Made by a program: the position numbers and the translations under genes
In this document: positions 48,712 to 62,013 of the stretch, one piece after another
Layout of the letters: each line of letters opens with the position of its first letter
Position numbering within the stretch: position 1 is the first letter of the stretch
DNA from: Membranipora membranacea
Lineage: Eukaryota; Bryozoa; Gymnolaemata; Cheilostomatida; Membraniporidae
Assembly: GCA_914767715.1 (NCBI GenBank)
Contig: OU612067.1
Span: 4,154,001 to 4,218,000, forward strand
Length of the DNA: 64,000 nucleotides
Direction of reading: 5' to 3'
The notes under the pieces: generated by a model
What the model was told of the DNA's origin: nothing
The model's input: only the letters and a program-made list of their open reading frames with translations
The model's database searches: none

Positions 48712-51700
48712 TCAGTCAGTATGTAAGAGATTATAATGAGCGATACAGTTAAGTAACCAGGAGCTATGAGCGTAGGTTACGCCCTCTATCCTGTCAGCGA
48801 TATTATCTCCTCCGTTACAGATGATAACTGTACCAGATTGAGACAGTGTAGATCCCGGCTCAGCGTGATGTGCTGATTTACTGCTAGCTTCTCTCGGATG
48901 TCTGTGTAACACCTGAAACAAACAATCCAATAATAACAATGTAATATATAATAAAATAAATAAATTCAATATATCATACTTGATGTAAGCAATGGTTCTT
49001 TTAGAGGATAAGCCAGCTAACACAAGAACCATTTACAATCCTGAATGAAGCTATGAATTCTAACTAAGTAGATAAGGGGTTCTCATGTTTACGATTGGGG
49101 TATGCTCTCATTAGTTAGCCTAAATGTTCTTTTGAGAAAAACTTTAATCGCATGAAATGACCTCTAAATGACTTCTGAGGCTTATCGCAGGGTCCATGTT
49201 TGAACTTCTGATCTCATCGACTAGAAACAAACTGGCAGATCAGAGGCAGTTTTTGTTGATTGCGATTCATTCTGTCTAGTCAAATTCTCATTATAACAAC
49301 CAATGTTTTTATAATATACAAATCAAAAGATGGAGTTTGGGTGACTCAGATTTGCGTACTAGAGGTGGAAAACTGTACAGAGAGCCAGCAATATGAGATA
49401 TGACCGTGTTACTTGGTGATGTCTCTTCAAAGTATAGTGCAGTTAAACATAATATATTCAAAGATAGAACAGAAGACTTGTAAATTCTAAATGCTATCCA
49501 AAAAATAAATTATGGTAATGCTGAAGTTCCATGCATATTTATTTCTCTATTTTCGTCATTCAAAATTTGTCAATTAATTTCATCACTAAAATTCTGATCA
49601 TATGATCAACTTATTTACATTGTCTGCCACATAGAGCAAAATACTGATGATCTAACTTTGGAGCAATTTATGGAATGAAAACAGTGACCTAAAAATTAAC
49701 ATAAATGGTTTTATAAATACATAAATACGTAGCTACATGTTGTTGATTGGTATTCGTGGCTTATGTTTTTTTTTTCTACCATCATACCAAGCCAGCTCAG
49801 TCTGTTAATTTGTTGATTTTCCTATGAAGAAGGAGGAATAACTCTCATGTGACCAATTTGATGCCTCATTTATCGCTATTACATTTTACATCAAAACAGA
49901 TAATGAGAAAAGGAAATATACCACTTGCATGAGACTTTGATGACGCATGGATGGGCTAGGTGCCATTGCCTTGTTCAGAGAATGGGATGTACTTGATCAA
50001 TTAAAGGAAACTCTGCATATGTTGGCATTGACCTTTGTAAACACTTAACATCAGAATTAATGTCTCCATCTGCCTATGGTTAACCATGTGTATATGACAA
50101 GGCTACCAGTTTTCTCATGATGATTGTACATTATATTTGTTCCCATTGCTATGATGCGATTAGCGTGGGTTCTGTTGCACAACTACGCTTACATAGTAAC
50201 AAAAATGTGAAGGTGATTTTACTTTTTTGTTGATTCGATTAAAAGAAACACGTTAATTACGGAGGTTAGGACATTTCTTGGAGTCTGAGTCAAGAGTCTT
50301 GTGACACGTAGATCCAGACTCGAGCCCTGGATGGTTGTGTCTCAGCGTCTCCCCCTTATTAGGAGGGGGAGGATGTCATAGTTAAGCAATGGTAGTGGTG
50401 ACAGTCTTAAGGGTGATATGGCAGGTACTAGATGGTTGCGAAATTATCATAACAGTTATGAATAACAAAATTACAAGAGATAAATCTCTGTGTGTAGTTA
50501 TAATTATGGTATTTTCCCAGGAGACAGATATAGAGCATGTCATATAATCAGATTGGTTGGTGCTGTGTTCTCAACACAAAGAGGATGATGAGAGATAGGC
50601 ACGCGAACCTTTCTCACACGCAATGTTATGCGCGATTGCTTAGCCATCAAGTACCACAGCTCCTTTGTGAAGGACACAGAACAAGAGCCGTAAAGAATTC
50701 TCCAAACTAAGTTGTAACTCAAGATATTGCATCTTTCTACCTAGAATCTAACTGCAACATTTTTTAGGACTTAGCGGTCATTAGTAGTGAAAGTGAAAGC
50801 CGTGTTGCATGTTTGACTGGCTCCAGTGTAGGCTCTGCTCAATCAAGAAACAGTACTTCTGGTCAAAACAAAGAGTTACTCCTTAGCAGAAGCTATACGA
50901 GACAATCTAAGGATCATGAATGATGGGTGGAAGTGGTATATACGTACTACTGAAGAGATGCACGCTTGGTAACTAGGAGTTTAAAAATGAGACTTGACCT
51001 TCGGGTAATTTCGATTGTAACCCGTACTTTGGTGCCTGGTCGCTTATTTAATTTTGGCTGTTGCCCAGCATTGTTCCTGTTTAGAAAGCCAATCACCTCA
51101 GGATATGGTCAGTGGCCGCAGAATCTCATTTGAATGTAAGGGTCATGGGATATCAACGGAAGGGATAAGGACGGGAGAGACCATACTGAATGGAGAAAAA
51201 CAGGAGGATACTAGGACTACAGATTTTTTGAGTGACTAGTCTAACTAAAGGGCTCATATTGATTTAAACAGAAATAAAACATTGACAATCAAAATGATTC
51301 TTCCTCATCTAGAACGGTAATGTGTAAAGACATTCGTGTGAGGATTCCAAACAATTCAATGGACGGGTCTCCTCCTTTGAGACTTATTACAGACCCAGTG
51401 TTGAAGCCCTCATTATATGACTTATGCCCACCACCAGAAGCTACTAGTTGGCTAGCTGCTTATACTATATTGCATTTTGAGACAACAGCGGAGTGTAAAT
51501 ATCTGAAATATCTGAGCAACAAGAGTCTCAAAAACATTCATCAACCAAATTCTCCCACCAACATTACTACCACCTGTCAGTTTGGCACTGAGACTCAAGC
51601 TGGAAGACATTAACAGAGCACTATCCCTCATAAAGCTGTCTTCATTAAAGCCATTAGTCTCATGATCAAGAAACAAATAGGAGGTCGGAAATCAATTAAT

Positions 51701-54700
51701 GATAAATGATTTGTATTGATCAGCAGTTTATTGATTATTAGAGCTAACTTATATTCTGTTGTTGTTGTCATCTAAGTCTGAATAGGAATACTTAGAGAGC
51801 CTTTCCTATTCGACTGAGCACATTAGTATGTGAGACTATATATATATATCTAGAATGGATGAACGGCCAACCACTCCCCACATCCTCTTCTCCAATGGCA
51901 GCTTGAGCTGTGAGAGATTGTCAGACCACTGGAACCCTAGTGACCTAGGGGCTGACGGGCGGGGGTAAGATTCTGGGGCTCAAACCACTAGTATGCCTTA
52001 GGATTTTGATAAGCAATGCTCAAGTAGATGAAATACAGAGGCTCTTTAGGGTTGTTGAGTTGGAGATATACTGTACATGTGTGTACAAAGTAACCCAGGC
52101 TTCAGCTTACACAAAGGCAGAAATGGAGAATTTTAATTGGAAAATTAATTGTGTCAAATCAAATATCCGGTTATGTCAATCTGAAGTGAACTAGAAAAAT
52201 TTGATAAATTGTTGATTTAGAGCCATTTTGCCTGGGCAAAATCATGTTAGGGCCAATTTCTCATTCGGAAGGTTAGCATGTTATGGTAAGGGAGTTAACA
52301 AACTGGGTGGGCAATAAATTAAATACCTCACTCTATTAGTGATATCATGTGCATTCCATTTGTAATAGACTTCCTAATACAAGATAATCCATTTTGTATC
52401 AATTTAACTTCAGTCCTAATTCACTAACCCACAGCTTCCAACTGTAACTTTCAGCCAGAACCATTACAATTGAAGTATATCCATACGCATAATATATGTA
52501 ATGTTTTGTGTCACAATCAACCAGTTGACATCTTACTGGTCTATTAAAATCTCGTTAAAGAGGACCATTTGTCAATCGATCATATTTGTGTTCAAATCCC
52601 AATCTATCTATATGGGAGGTCGGGATAAAAGATTATTATTAATCTGAATGAATGGAATCAGCTGTTGTTGGTTTGACATCCTCTACATGATGTGAGTCAT
52701 GGAGGTCTCTCAGTGAGAACGGGTGAGGAGGCTGTTTGAAACGAATCCTCGCAACCACTCATTCTCAGACTTCTTTCTATTTGGGTATTTCAATCGCCAA
52801 ATTTAGAATATATTTTGAGGCTTCATCGATGAGTAAGTGCCCTTATGTAGCAATCATCAATCGAACTGTGATTTCAGTAGTTTTTAATTGAAAAACATTC
52901 TGCAAAAATCTCATTAGGCATCAGCAGCTGATGATTCATTAAATCTATATTTTCTTGCTAGTGGGAGAGTTTTGTGATTCCGTCGTAGTTTAAATATAAA
53001 TATACAAGTGGCGTTGTGAGTTTGATATCCCCTTATCTTTAATTTGCTAATTTCCTGGCCTAGTTTCACACACTGATATATTATATATGCGACTATGATG
53101 GTGTGGTGGGAGAAAAGGTTTTATTTCTCTCCCACATAACCAAAACTTAGTTTCTTGGTCAATTTTACAGACACTAGAGCTAAGCGGTTAGGGCTGAAAG
53201 TTTACTTCAGGCACACTGAGAAACCATTACCAGTTTGCTACTTGCATACAGTTTATATCAATATTACAAAACTGGGATAATAATCAAAATTAAAACTTTT
53301 CAAACAATTTCAACGGATGTACATATGATCATGTACAGGTGCATTCTGTGATACCCTGGAGGAGTAATTTTTTCCAAGGAGGAAGTGTTTGCCATTTTGC
53401 GCAGGCTGAAATGGCGTGATTAATGGCTAGATTATATTTACTCAACCTTAGCTAGCAAAACCCAAAACTAGCCAGATTTACTCAGCTGTTGACCCACAAG
53501 CATACTAACCTTTCCACCTCCAGCCTGTATGAGCTGTATCAGGTGATCCTTAGGTGGACATGGAGCTGAAAAATCTCCAGATAGATAAATCTCACAGCCA
53601 GAGAACAGACGTGGTACCTACAAGTATAGCAGAACAGATCTCAATATAAACTGGGGTAACCAATAATAGCAATATCAAATAGTGTTTGACATCATGCAGA
53701 TGACTGTGACAAGGTCTTCATAGAGGCGATGTCATGTCAGCCCATATAGTGGTGATGTCATGTCAGCACATATAGTGGTGATTTCACATCAGCACATAAA
53801 GTGGCGATGTCACAAATCAGCGCATAAAGTGGCAATGTCACAAATCACCGCATATAGCGGTGATGTCACATCAGCACATATAGTGGTGATGTCATATCAG
53901 CACATATAGTGGTGATTTCACATCAGCACATAAAGTGGCGATGTCACAAATCAGCGCATAAAGTGGCAATGTCACAAATCACCGCATATAGCGGTGATGT
54001 CACATCAGCACATATAGTGGTGATGTCATATCAGCACATATAGTGGTGATTTAACATCAGCACATAAAGTGGCGATGTCACAAATCAGCGCATAAAGTGG
54101 CAATGTCACAAATCGCCACATATAGCGGTGATGTCACATCAGTACATATAGCGGTGATGAATATTTCAGATAAATTTCCGGTATTTTCAAATACACGGTA
54201 AAAGCACTGTCACATGATTTTCAAATTTCTGTATTTGTAATCTGACAAAAATTACAGGGTCTTCCATGAATTTGAGGGGTAAGATAAGATAAATAAGGTT
54301 TATTCTCACCCTTGAAATAATGTTTTGATTAGAGAGGTGAATAAAGGATAATTGATACTTATACCCCCAGCTGACAGTAGTACCTTATCAGCGTGATGTT
54401 GCCTGGATTTGATCACAGCGTAAGATTGTGGGGCTGCAGAGCTTCCATCTACCACAAACGCCTCTTCTAATGCTCTCTCTCCATCCTCCAGGCATATCAG
54501 AGGCCCTACAGAACAGCATAAATTAGAATATAGTACCCTGAAATTATATACACTCAAAAAAATTATAGTGTATATATATATATGCCTTTAACTTCTGCAG
54601 ACAGTGCCTAGACCGCTTACTTCTGATACGATCTATGATCCAAGGGGCCAAAATAAACACAGCTTATAAGTATGATAAGGTCAAGACAACCCAAATATTA

Positions 54701-57700
54701 GGCCCTAATTGCTGTACATGTTTGACATGCACATTATGTAAGTTTGCATAACATTTCTCAAAATAATTCTGAAACCGGTTTTGCTAAGAATTCTCAGGTA
54801 TATCAGAATTATGCATCCGGTCATATAAACAAATAGGGTAAAGTAGCAGTTATATACAGAAGAGCAGAGGTATCTCGGGTGGAGCACGATTCAAATAATT
54901 CAGATTTGATCTCTCGGTTCTTAAGTACAGGTATATCAAATTCGTTCATTACACTTGTATTTTGTCACCATCTGGTCATAATTATAAAATAGGGTAGAGC
55001 TGAGGTATCTCGGGTGGAGCACAATAACATTAATTCAGATTTGATCTCTCGGATATCATTACAGACCCTAACCAGTCTTTTGATCCACCTATTAAGGTGG
55101 ATCACACACTTCTTTAGTGGGAAACAATATGATAATATCAGCTCATTTAATAAAACAAAACAGAAACGTGGAATGAATTCCAGGTGTGGCCCTTAATTAC
55201 ACAAGACATGAGATAGATATAGCCAGCCCTGTACAGACATCCTTATAGAGAGGCTGTCACTCTGGTATGCAGGTGGTAAGGATGAAGACGCATGCCAAGA
55301 TACTAACCAAGAACGCCCAACAACACAAACCTGAATAAAATATTGTGTTTTTGCTGGATAAAAGTAAACTAGCAATGGTGTAATATTATGAGGTAACGGT
55401 GAGAGGATACAATGACTCACATGCTGATGTGACGACCCACTTGGACTCCAGTACAGCTAACATATACTTCAGTGTACGAGGGCAGCAGTTCTGTGAGTCT
55501 GTAGATGTGATCACATGTGTCACTGTAACGAAACGTACATAAATATCGATATCATACAGGTTTAAACAGGTGAACCAATTAAAATATTATTATATTACTT
55601 GGTGGGGAATGGTGTGCCAGGCCAATAAAAAAGAATCTTCATTTCTTAATATTTCAATTGTATTTTTATATATTGTTGGGGTGGTGTTATCCAGCTTGAA
55701 GTAGGGGGCCTCATAGGCAGAGCGCTGACAGTGTCACCGCTTGTTTACACAGGATTATATTGAAGAATCTGCGGATAAGTCTTTACCAAAGTGGAATTAA
55801 ATACGTAATAGCGTTACATTTGACCTATCAAATACACTGCGGCTCAGAACAGCTGGTCATATGGAGATTAGCTTCTCAAAACCGCAGGACATGATCACAC
55901 CCAGGGAAAACCACCACCCTCCGACAACCACTTCATTTATCATCATAGTGTAATTATGTAACTCCATCCCGTAATTAATCAGTAAAAAAACTCTGCTTCT
56001 AGAAAAATATAAACCCGGTCATACGTCATTACTAATCTGCTTGCTCGGACTTCCAACCAATTAATACCATATCAGCAAGTTTTCCGCATTATCCACTTGA
56101 GGAAAGTCCTCGGCTTAAATTTTAATTTGCATAATTACATACTGGACTTTTTACACGACTGAAGCAAGAAAATCTAGCCAATGACTTTGGTTTTGATCCA
56201 CTAGTTTTTTTGCAAGAAATGTCGGCAAAAGCAACAGTGGAAAGACGTGTGTGTGAAGAAATAATAAGACAGGGAGGGGTCATATTGGTTTGTAATGCGG
56301 AATAATTTGGGTGGGGGGGAGAGGGTTCTGTTGCCACATAATCCAAATTGAAGAGTGCACACAAGCATAACCATTTTTCGGTTAAGCACGCAAGTTAAGC
56401 GTGATGGGAAATTAAGGGGTTAGAAAGCTGGTCCTTCAGGGACGCTTGGTAAGCATTGAACTGGGCTAAACAGCAGTGTTAGTTAATCAAGAATACTAAT
56501 GTTTACAAATGAACATAATAGATGTCACTTCAGCGGAAGACAGTTGCGTTTATTGCGCTGTTATTAAGATACACTGTGATAAAAATTGACCCATCTAATT
56601 GCGTCTTACACCCACCCTTCCCTGAGGGTCTAAGACGAATACAATTTGGATTAGCGTAGATTATCCAATCTTACATTGGAGGAAGGGTAGGGATACCTCA
56701 AACAGATCAAAAGATAAATATTCCGACTGCACACTGTCTAAAAGTAAATACACTGGTAGGGTTATTAACCTGCAGGACGGCAAGGGAAATCTCGAGCGAA
56801 CAGAGCTGACTGGATGTAGTCCATTGAGAAGTGGGGGCAACCAAGGTCCTCAAATCATCTCCAAATTAACACATAAATCAGAGTCTAATTGGATTGGTTA
56901 TCTTTATAAGATAAGGGCAAAGACACAGTGATATATTTGACCACATTATAAATTGTATGTTTTTATAATTAACCCAATTCTATGCAGGGTGTGGGTAAAT
57001 GGAGGGAATGTAAGATCATTAGGTTTTGCCCACACCTCAGTAGTCTAGATCTAAACTGTATATAGTTTTTGTCATCCAGACAATATTATCTCCAAAGAAG
57101 CCGCCCATGTCATAACGCATCTAAGCACACATAGAGAGAAGGCGTTTATTCATATTCTTGATCCAGCTTACAGCTTGACCAGAGACTATAGATATATAGA
57201 TCATCTAAAGTCTCTGGTTTGACTAGAAGGCAAGAGCTTTCAAAATCTTCAAACTAAAACGTGCACCCTCTCATACAGAGGAGGGTCTCACTGCCATCGT
57301 TGGCTTGTAGATCTAGGAGAAGCTTCTGACTTGCAATAAAAAAACTGGAAATTATAATAGAATCTCTTGCATCAGGTCTTAAATCTAGATTGCAGAATGT
57401 GAGGAAACATTATAAGCCAGACAGGTACAGACATCTAAGAGCGTTGACAGACAGACTGTATGACTGCCTTAGGATGTACTGATATGGGAGCGGTGTGAGG
57501 TAGCCGGCCACATGAACACAGTGGTTCGTCATATTTAGATAATCTGACTGTTCTGCATTATTGTGGTCGTCGGTCCGACCTGGGTTACATCTAATCTTCA
57601 CACTTATTAACCAACAATAATAGTACATTGTCAGTCTGACTCGTCAACTTCTTAGCAAAACCTGAGAAGTGACAATTTCTCCAGGGCTAGCCTTTGCCTG

Positions 57701-60700
57701 TCTCATTTTTGGCATCATGTCATGAAAATGTTGCATAAGCTCGGCTACAGGGACAATCCTTTAGGTTGGCTGCTCTCCAAATCAATTAATTTGTGACAAG
57801 GGAGGGGACAATGATGTGGCCTCAGCTTCCTACTTTACTTAACCAATTGATTATTCGTGGACAGAAAAGAGATTAAAGGTAGAGAAACAAAGTAGCACTT
57901 TTATAAAATCCATTGTTGTAAGGAGATTGGTGAGGTAATTTTGCAATCACATGCACTATTGCCCCAGATTCCCAATAAGTCTTTGTTCTGGTTCCAAGGA
58001 GGACTATACAAAATTGGAATTGGAAATAAGAATTCACAATTTTTTTTTTATTGTGGCACATGCCTATAATCGCCTCTGTACCACGATGAGTTAAGCAAGC
58101 GTAGATCATGCATATCTTGAGTCTAGCATGAGTTTGAAATACTACTTTCATCATTTTACTATTCAGAGACAGTTGGTGGTTACCTTAGCCAAAGAGCAAT
58201 TAGTTAGTATCTCCTAATAAAAACACTTCCAAGTCTTCGACTTAGCAGCTTGTAGACTGTCTTTGGATCTATGAGATCCAAAGATTGTTGCGTATTCCTA
58301 AGTTTCACCATCTATACTATATTTGTTTTATCTTCTTCAAGGGTCAGTAACTGCATACACCCAGCTACTGATTCACATGTTCTAGGGATTCTGCATATTC
58401 CTTGTATTTGAATTAAGTGTTTATTTCCTGAATTCCTAATGGTAACATTTTTATGGTGCTTTGAAAATCAAAACTTGTCTAAATTAAAAAGCATGACATC
58501 AGCTATGTTGATTTTGAGTCAGGTTGCTAAAGATAAATCCATGAAACATTTATTTTAGATGGGCGACGTCAACAATAGTCTCCTCCGTGGTATTATGATG
58601 GTGGATAAATACCCTATGGCAGGGGTGCCCAACCTTTTCTCTCACATGAGCCATTTCAAAAATCAATTAAACCAAATGAGCTGACCACGTCACGTGTAGA
58701 CAACATGGAAACAGTCAGTGATATATATGTATCATATTCATTAATGGATAAGTGTTGGCAAAAATTCCAAAGCAAAGTCATCGTGTGAGATTCTGCGCGT
58801 AGCGCGAAAAAATTTTTGAGGCAATTTCTGGCCATATAAGGCGCCCTGGAGTTTGGTAAGCATTTTAAGCATTTTGCAAATTTTTGTAAGCATTTTGGAA
58901 AATTTAGGTTGGCAAGTCTGCAAGAAGACAACTCTACACACATATTACAATGCAGGCACCCAGTACAATGAACTTGTATACACTATACATACATTTAATG
59001 TACATTGTACATCCATGAATTGAACGCAGGAAATTCGCGCCAAAAAGCGCGTGAAATTTGCAAATATTAAAATGAGCCACCCAAAAAGTCAAAATGAGCC
59101 GAGGTGGCTCATGAGCCATAGGTTGGGCACCCCTGCCCTATGGTGATAATAGCAGGTGTATATGGAATAATTAAATGAGTTGCTTTTAGTACTTCAGTCA
59201 TAGGCTGTGTACTAATCTAGCTTTATGGGTTATGGCTTCTGGGAGCACATATGTAAAAGTCTTTAGACGGTTTCTAGTTCAAATCACCATAGATAAAGAG
59301 GTCATTCACTTTCATATGACAATAGGTCAGTAGTAAGGTGTCCCTTATAAGAAAGCTAGAGTGAAAACTACCTAGTTCAGTACCAGCAATCAATAAGCCA
59401 TCGATAGCAAACCAAATAGAAACCGAATAGTTAGAAGACAAGCAGTCCTCTGACAAGCTGTCTTTTTATGGGTTTCAATAAAAACATTCTTATGCTTCCA
59501 TGTTCAATCTGATTATTGTGTTACATTCTGATCACACTGACATCGAGACTGCCCGCCCCTTATAATGGGAATTGAACTTGGGTCGTAACACCTAATTCCT
59601 TGTGATGGTACCAACGCTAAGTGAATTTATTCACTCTCTATCGATCAGAGATATAAATGCAATAGTATATCACGTGATCAGTGCGCTTTCTAACATTACC
59701 TTCAGGGGTATATTGAGGTACGACTTTAGCCTCAAGTATAGCTGCACATTTCTCCACCTGGACCTTCTCCTGAGAGCTTAGAGATGATGTGGTAAAAACA
59801 AGCTTTACACCCACCTGAAAATAATAATAACACAGCACAGTGAGATATGCACATACATAGGTAGGTGATGGGTCTAGTCATCTGCTTGAGATCCTGGAGT
59901 CTTGCTCACCTTAGACCACCACTAGGTTTTGGTGCACCTAGTGTGACTGTAGCACTAGCACGTCACAAGGTTATTGGTGATGCACAGTCTTTTGCCCTTC
60001 AGGTTCACATGCTATGCTGTGGTGATTTCAGTGCAACTCTTCCATTATTTACTGTTTCAACCTCAGCAAAGTAAAGGTAGAGAGGCTGATTGACTAGATC
60101 TCACATGTTTTGAAATAAAAGATTGAAGAGATTTTGGTCCAAATTCAGGCTTCCAGTGGGCAGAAAAAACCAGAGACACGACTGCTTCCTGATTTCAATG
60201 ATATTTTTAGTTTTGAAGAACAGACTATCATTTGAATCAGATTAAAAGTGCACAGCGTCGACCACGCCTCATAAAAATGAGAAGTACACCATCGGCATTG
60301 AGGGAGGTCGCCGCGGACGGAGGAGCGGAAGTTACCTCATCCTCCATAAGCTGATTGTTCAGTAAGAGACAGTAGATATGTCTCTGGTTAATCTTAAGTG
60401 ATGAAAGAGTAAATTTGGAGGATTATCCGCTTATAACACTGATTGTGACTGATCCAGTGATTTATTATAAAACAGTAGTTCGTTATTAGCTTCTTATTAG
60501 CTTCTGATGTCTGCGGATTAATCTCCCCACAGACAACAGGGACCATCCCTCCAACGAACTCCCTTCATTGATCCCTCCACATATATCGGGACCACATTGA
60601 TGAAATCTTCAAGTTAGAAAGAGGCATCTCAAGGTGACCGATATGGAGGGTTTGGTCAAATTTGGATTGTGTTTCAGAATTCTTCTTGCATCAGAATGGA

Positions 60701-61068
60701 TGTTATTAAATATAGGTACTTAATATTCATAGCTCAAGTGCCCCCTAAGCCCTAACTAGATGTTATCATGGCCGACTAGCTCCTCAAATTTAATGACTTT
60801 CTTACAGGGAAATTTGCAACCCTAGGCCTGATATAATCGGTTTCGTGAACTAAAATCATACACAGTTTGATATATTTAGGTGTACACACACACATATATA
60901 TTGTAATACATTAATGTTACCTACCTGGGTGTTACGCGTTGAGCGCCCAGTCTCTTTAACAGTTGGTACTTTGACTTGAATCTGACTAGTGTTTCTGAAG
61001 GAACTGTCTTTATTAACTCTGTCCTTCAGACTCTTTGATTGACTTTTTGAGTCTTCTAATCTACCAAC
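48712..61068 (-). CDS. BARD1: BARD1, C-terminal part with both BRCT repeats (partial)
   Basis: Six joined exons: 61068-60925, 59814-59700, 55522-55421, 54505-54384, 53617-53510 and 48912-48712. They form one frame of 263 codons plus stop. BARD1 partners BRCA1 as a nuclear ubiquitin ligase in homologous recombination; its tandem BRCT repeats read chromatin marks. Exon 61068 codes a Ser/Lys-rich linker. BRCT1: VKLVFTTSSLSSQEKVQVEK, then VTHVITSTDSQNCCPRTLKY and SKWVVTSAW, with a Trp codon split across an intron. BRCT2: VPRLFSGCEIYLSGDF, PPKDHLIQLIQAGGGKVLHR and YAHSSWLLNCIAHYNLLHTD. PKDxLIxLxxAGGG and SSW near the end fit BARD1 better than BRCA1. The RING and ankyrin exons should lie beyond the right edge. 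Introns are large (4.6 kb before the last exon) and repeat-rich. Confidence 0.88.
48913..53509 (-). other. Last BARD1 intron, 4.6 kb
   Basis: No exon recognised in either strand. It contains a TA microsatellite at 51838-51850. Open frames on the + strand (for example 51320-51613, 97 codons) have no recognised motif. Confidence 0.4.
53722..54159 (-). repeat. Minisatellite with 134-bp higher-order period
   Basis: Monomers of about 27 bp (CACATATAGTGGTGATGTCA and variants) repeat roughly 16 times in a BARD1 intron. A five-monomer block recurs with an exact 134-bp period: AGCACATAAAGTGGCGATGT starts at 53791, 53925 and 54059. Within blocks the monomers differ by GTGGTG/GTGGCG/GTGGCA/GCGGTG variants kept in the same order. 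Confidence 0.92.
54815..55055. repeat. Imperfect tandem duplication
   Basis: The segment from CATCCGGTCAT (54815) through GAGGTATCTCGGGTGGAGCA and CAGATTTGATCTCTCGG is repeated from CATCTGGTCAT (54969) to 55052. The second copy is about 40 bp shorter between the two conserved blocks. Confidence 0.65.
57179..57217. repeat. Degenerate copy of the 40202 palindrome
   Basis: It starts CCAGAGACTATAGATATA and ends AAAGTCTCTGG, with an extra AT-rich segment at the centre. Confidence 0.55.
58620..59135. mobile_element. hAT-type MITE with 8-bp target duplication
   Basis: A 516-bp element with termini CAGGGGTGCCCAACCT and its complement AGGTTGGGCACCCCTG, flanked on both sides by the identical 8-mer CCCTATGG (58612-58619 and 59136-59143). 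CAG-start termini and an 8-bp duplication are the signature of hAT transposition. No transposase frame fits inside, so it is non-autonomous. Subterminal GAGCCA words recur. Located in a BARD1 intron. Confidence 0.93.
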
Positions 61069-62013
61069 CTGAAAATCAAGATAAAAAAAATTTAATGCAT
61101 AGGTAAGGAATTTTATCAGCGTTATCGTAACCACGTTCTGGTCGAACAACGGTGAAGGCAATACATATTCGCAATGGTGAAGTGTGTCATGAAATATTTG
61201 CAGCCCTTCCTGACATCTACTGAGGTGATAAGGGGGAGGGACGAGGATAAATATTATCATCTATATGAGCAAAAACCCACATGCGGCATTTCGTAATACA
61301 TTGGGCACAAAAAACATTGTCATACTGATACAGGACCAATTACATTCATTAACATAGAGATTAGGTAAATCAACAAAGAATAAACTGATGAATAAGATAT
61401 AAAAGGCTTTTTTTATGATTACACAGGGCTCCACCCTATTGTTGTTGGTGGAAACCGGGTGTGTTAATAGAAACAAAGGATCCTGGGAATAATTATAATG
61501 AGCATAATTTTAATTCTAAATCCTGTTACTGGTAGTACTGAGGGTGGCTGATCAGACATCAGTCTGGTGCAGATACAATAATGAGTGCATCGCGCGGACA
61601 AGCTCTTCCGTCTCCCAGGTGTGGGAGATGAGAGAATTATTCAACTCATTCAGAGATTCAGTATTACATGAGGTCTGTGTATCGGTAGTATGACGCTGAT
61701 TTGTACTCAGCACTGGTTTCCACTCACCAGAATATATCTACTCATTAATTCATTTAACACAACAAGGGCACCTCACACACTAGTGACTCACTTACCACGG
61801 TTTGTCATCATAGTTCGAGGTAATGTGGACAAATTAAAAAAAATTGATTTCTCAGACTTGGACAGACCCAAAATAGTTTGTACCAGCGGCAAGCCAGCTA
61901 AATGGACATGCTGAGTCAACACACTTCATTGCTCATCCCATAGATTCACATTTTTACAACTCAAGTTAGCTTGTCTTGACAAGCTTTGTTGGTGGTGGTG
62001 GGCCTAAACCCTA

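Noticed and set aside
51320-51613. 97-codon + strand open frame in the last BARD1 intron
   Set aside because: No family resemblance and no neighbouring exons in frame.
58656-58943. Open frames on the - strand
   Set aside because: They lie wholly within the hAT MITE and show no transposase motif.
59560-59612. tRNA-like TTCAATTCCC / GGGTCG words
   Set aside because: No cloverleaf could be drawn, and the anticodon and acceptor arms are absent.
48712-61068. BRCA1 instead of BARD1
   Set aside because: The CPRTLKY…SKWVV segment resembles both, but the second repeat and the C-terminal SSW match BARD1 better.
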